Shown piece after piece: positions 60,440-64,000 of a stretch of DNA of 64,000 nucleotides (its first letter is position 1; each line of letters begins with the position of its first letter). The translations under genes were made by a program, and so were the position numbers. A model generated the notes under the pieces. That model saw only the letters and a program-made list of their open reading frames with translations, did not search any database and was not told where the DNA came from. Source of the stretch: Mugil cephalus (Eukaryota > Chordata > Actinopteri > Mugiliformes > Mugilidae); NCBI RefSeq assembly GCF_022458985.1, contig NC_061770.1, positions 39,165,599 to 39,229,598 on the forward strand. The letters run 5' to 3'.

Positions 60440-60860
60440 GACTGTATTGATCCGCAAGGGGAAATTGCTCCGTCACAGTAGATCAGTTGCACATAAGAAA
60501 TAAAAAAATAAACTCTCCTGAAAACTGTTAGTACAAAGAAGAATACGTGTAAGACAGTTAAAATAAAATGAAAATAAATGAAATAAGATTATATAAATAT
60601 AAATGCATGTGTGCAAATCTAGTAGGTTCAAGATTCAAACATAGAAAAAAATAAGAATAAGAATGAGGTAGTAGTAAAAAAAAAATTACAAAATAAATGT
60701 ACAGTAAATAAAATAAAATATTTTGCTAAAGAAATGGAAACGGGAATAAATATACAATATATATATACACGGAAAGGATTAACGCTAACGTACATTAATA
60801 CGGATGGAAAAGCATTGACGTGAATCATATAATAATAAGTATCATTACTCATTAAATTTC
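60440..60860. repeat. Degraded retroposon ends, A/T-rich
   Basis: tgtattgatccgcaagggga at 60,440 resembles the common fish retroposon 3' end, as does gggatcaataaggtgatctt at 60,127. Both sit in A-rich sequence with no open frame of known type. Confidence 0.45.
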
Positions 60861-60949
60861 CCGCCGCTCTAATAGCATTTTTATTTTACTTTCGTGCTGA
60901 AACACAAGTCATGAGAGTACTAGTTGGGCTTCTGATGCAATACCCCAGC

Positions 60950-61376
60950 GGAGGAATCAAACCTACACGAGCAGGACGGCGGAGGTTTGCCCTGTTGCCA
61001 GGATACGAACGCGGAGGGTGGCGCATTCAAGGAGTACCCCCCTCCCCTCCCCTCCCCACCACCGCCACCTTCGCTCTCGCTCTCTCGACTGAAACTGGCG
61101 TTTGACAGCGGACATTGTGGCTCCGCTCGTCGAGGATTGACCTCCCCCTCCCCTCCCCCTCGAGTGAGCCCGAATGTCGCCGGTTTCCTTGACGCCGCTG
61201 AAGAAGCGCTGGACGTCGTGAAAAAAACCCCAACAGCGCCATTTCTGTCGGCGTCCATGATACGCGATGCTACCGCAGCGGATCCCAGAGCTAGAGCTCG
61301 GAAAGGCAGCGGCAGAGTAGTAGCCGCTCCCCTTTCGCTGCTTCTCCCTACTTCAGCCCACGGCAGGTAAGTTTCC
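60950..61376 (+). promoter_or_regulatory. CpG-rich promoter and probable non-coding first exon
   Basis: This is the only CpG-dense stretch in the window, with blocks such as cgctcgtcgaggattgacc and gatgctaccgcagcggatcc. It ends in a consensus donor, ggcag|gtaagt, with the exon end at 61,376. No convincing start codon lies in it. This is the usual form of a housekeeping or developmental gene's first exon, whose coding part would lie beyond the right edge. C-rich repeats (ctcccctccccac) and a short purine tract are included. Confidence 0.6.
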
Positions 61377-63968
61377 CAACCGTTTCCAATTTGGCGTTTT
61401 TGTCGGTTTTCGCTGTGTGACGATATATGGCGCACATTTTTGAAGGGGGGAAAAGCAGTCTTGACAGTCTTCTGGTAGCCCGGCCGCTCCTCCCCCTCGG
61501 CCACAACAACAAGCTACGTGAACGATAGCGGCCGTCCATCTAAATATTTATCTGTATATAAACATATCTTCTTCTAATACCGTGTCGCCATTTCTGTGTC
61601 CGATTTCTAAAGTTTAGACTCGGCCTTTTGTTTTTTTTTTGTTTTTTTTTGCGCCAGCCGTGTCTAATGTCACCGTGTATTTAAAAAAAAAAAAAAAAAA
61701 AAAAAAAGCAGCCTCCGTTCACCTTTTCCGTCTCTCAACAAACTAATTACTAAAGTAATGTCCTTGTCACATGAAACATATCTATTATCCTGACACGGGG
61801 AGAAAAAAAAAGGAATAAAAACCATGTTAAATAGGCCGAAAACGAGAAGCTAACTTAGCTCGTTAGGTCGAGCTAACCTTGCCGTTTGACTGCAAAGTGA
61901 CGCTAATACCACAAGAATTCGCTTTTAACGTGAGTTCAACATCACACCTGCTGCCAAAACCATCTCAATTAGCACGTCAGTATGTTGTTTTAAACATTGT
62001 TCCTGTTTTTTTTCCCCCCCTCTCCTACTCTGTAGTTGCAATTGCCGCACTCGATATGTAGTAAAATGACAGTATTAGCCGTTAATATTTGCACAAAGTT
62101 ACAGCGCAGCCGCAGTAAAACAGCTGTGTGTTTATAAATAAATACGTAAATAAATAAATAGATATGTTCCGGAATTTGACTGAGCTTGAATTTGTGTTGT
62201 CGTAAGGATAAAGTCAAGTGTGTTGTCAGTGTAGTCTGGAGCTAGCCACCGGGGCTACTATGCTAACGCACACAAGAAACAGCTGGTCAGCCATATTTAG
62301 CAATTACTCGACTGTGTGCTTGTTATAAAACTGACACGGTGTTATTGTTCCACCTTAGGGTGTTGAAGTGGAGACACAGTGCAAAGCTTCTTATGTTATC
62401 TTTGTTTTTCTTTTCTTTTTTTTTTGACATTTCTCACGGGTTTAACGTTTTAATATCTTCCTGTTGAATGACGCCCAGGTCAGCCAATCAAATCGGTGCA
62501 GCCTCCATTTGCTCTTCACTTCGGTATGGTCCTAATCCTCTGCTGTCAAGTGAAACAACCTCCCATTTTTTTTGCTTTTTAAACTTTATTTAGCTTAGAC
62601 ACCATGATAATTTATACATGCAGGCATTCATAGTTCGACCAAGTGCACGGGAGAAGTTAAAGAGGTGGAAAAACAAACACGTTTTGGCAGGTTTACCTTC
62701 AGTGAATAAGTTTGTTTCGTATATTTAAAAGAGTCCAGGGTTGATGGTCTTTGAGTCTGAGCCTCTTCCTCCTCCTGATATGTGCTAAAATGTTCCTTGA
62801 GATGCCGTCACCAGGCATTAAATCCTTATATCCATTTATTAAAGCTTCCTTTGCTTCAGTATGACCCCCCCCTCTGGCCCCGGCCTATTGTGTTTTCATT
62901 CATGACAATAATTTTTGTTATTTTTAAAGTAATTCTGGGTCTCTTTCCTTATTTTTCCACACTTTTGTGTTAAATTTAACCCGTAATGGTCTTAAGTTTC
63001 ACTAAGCTGCAGAAACCCTTGTCGCTGTTGATCATCTCCTGTTCAATAACAACTTTTGAGTTGATGAATCACCAGCCAGAACAGACGTCTCTTAAGAGTC
63101 AACGAAGCCTGTGTGCGTGACACATTTCTTGTTGATATCAACATTAAAAAAAAACCCACAGTGTTCATTTTTGTTCCTGGTTTCATTTGTTTTGTCACAG
63201 TCTTTTAGTAAATGTTGCATTGCAGTTTTGCTCTAACTGGAAGTCTATTCACAGAGATCAACCAGACGGTGTCTCTGAGGTTATCAGATATGATTTTTGT
63301 CCCTGCCCAGATTTACACTCATCTGTCAGGATTTGCTTGTTTTGGGCAGCGGTCCAGGGTGTATTTTTGTCATATCACTCATCCCTAAACTATGCAGTCG
63401 ATGTTTCTTTGTGAAAGTAGTGAAAGGAAAACCAAGCGAAAAAGAAAGCAATGCTTCCTGTTTTAGGTCAGTTACACAACTATTTGGTTTCACTCAGGTG
63501 TTTCTAAATATTTGGCCCCAACAGCTCATTTTGTGACTTCATTCTTATGTTACATAGCATTTATAACCTTTTAGCTGCGTTTTATTTTCGCAAAATAAAA
63601 GTGATGTTTGCGAAATTTGCGCTTTGTACGCGTTTCCTTTGAATTTTGTTTTGCGAATGAGTGCGATATCCTATTATTTTCTATAACTGTCCACATGTAA
63701 GACTTCACTTTAAGGAAGATGGACTTCAAATGAACTGGTCACATGACCCCCTGCGTCATCTCCAGTGACGCCGGTGAAGGGAAATGCGGAAAAAGTGCTT
63801 CCATTGCACTTTTGTGCTAAACTTTTATATCAGTTCATCTGAAAAACCACCTCACGAGAGCAGAAAAATGTCTTAACGATATTTGAATTCTTTTTTAAGT
63901 GTAGGTGTTTTCATTACCAATTATTTTTTTCTTTTTTTATTGCGATAATTAGGTTTTGCTCATTCCTA
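61377..63968 (+). other. Probable first intron of the right-edge gene
   Basis: No repeat family or exon recognised apart from a poly-A run at 61,683-61,707 and T-rich stretches. A possible acceptor (cattcctag) is at 63,961-63,969, followed by an ATG at 63,975 opening MDMQQVSV up to the window end. This is too short to support a gene call. Confidence 0.4.
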
Positions 63969-64000
63969 GGGGTAATGGATATGCAGCAAGTGAGTGTGCT

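Noticed and set aside
60920-61504. 194-residue minus-strand and 127-residue plus-strand frames in the CpG-rich block
   Set aside because: GC-rich islands lack stop codons by composition. The residues are Pro/Ser/Gly/Arg low complexity with no family features.
63969-64000. Possible coding exon starting MDMQQVSV
   Set aside because: Only 26 coding bases before the window ends; too little to support a gene.

Overview
The window is nuclear DNA from a bony fish, probably a spiny-rayed (percomorph-like) teleost. The evidence is vertebrate intron-exon structure with GT-AG sites, AATAAA signals, an immunoglobulin V-set gene family, an S100 gene, and a repeat load typical of teleosts: Tc1-like, hAT and Harbinger-type elements, tRNA-derived SINEs, LINE ends and solo LTRs. 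Nothing bacterial or viral is present apart from old retroelement remnants. All gene models are read by eye from splice signals and conserved phase; no transcript data were available.

Region 1 (about 1-25,700) is a head-to-tail array of six related genes for single V-set membrane proteins, all on the + strand. The first three lie in near-identical units of about 5 kb (1-5,000, 5,001-9,922, 9,923-about 15,035). The next three form a second subtype (about 15,036-25,720). Each gene has a signal-peptide exon, a V-domain plus stalk exon, a transmembrane exon and a tail exon, joined by phase-1 introns. Copies 1, 3, 4 and 6 look translatable. Copy 2 is a pseudogene. Copy 5 has lost its membrane exon splice site and frame. 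Tails range from a 140-residue Glu/Arg/Lys repeat (copy 1) to almost none (copy 6).

Region 2 (29,820-34,043) holds a seventh, diverged member. It has the same V domain but a different membrane segment without charged residues, and a tail with tyrosine motifs. Together the array looks like a paired-receptor cluster: one signalling-tail member and several tyrosine-less members carrying an arginine at the start of the membrane segment. The family is not one I can name with confidence; CD7-like is the best guess.

Region 3 (about 39,290-48,650) is a diverged segmental duplication. One copy carries a complete two-coding-exon S100 gene (S100P-like, 45,288-45,887). The other keeps only the promoter and the first 20 codons. 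The duplicates are interrupted by a Harbinger-like transposon and share telomere-like repeats.

Region 4 (48,650-60,900) is gene-poor with decayed transposons and microsatellites. At about 60,950-61,376 there is a GC- and CpG-rich stretch ending in a strong splice donor, probably the first non-coding exon and promoter of a gene that continues past the right edge.
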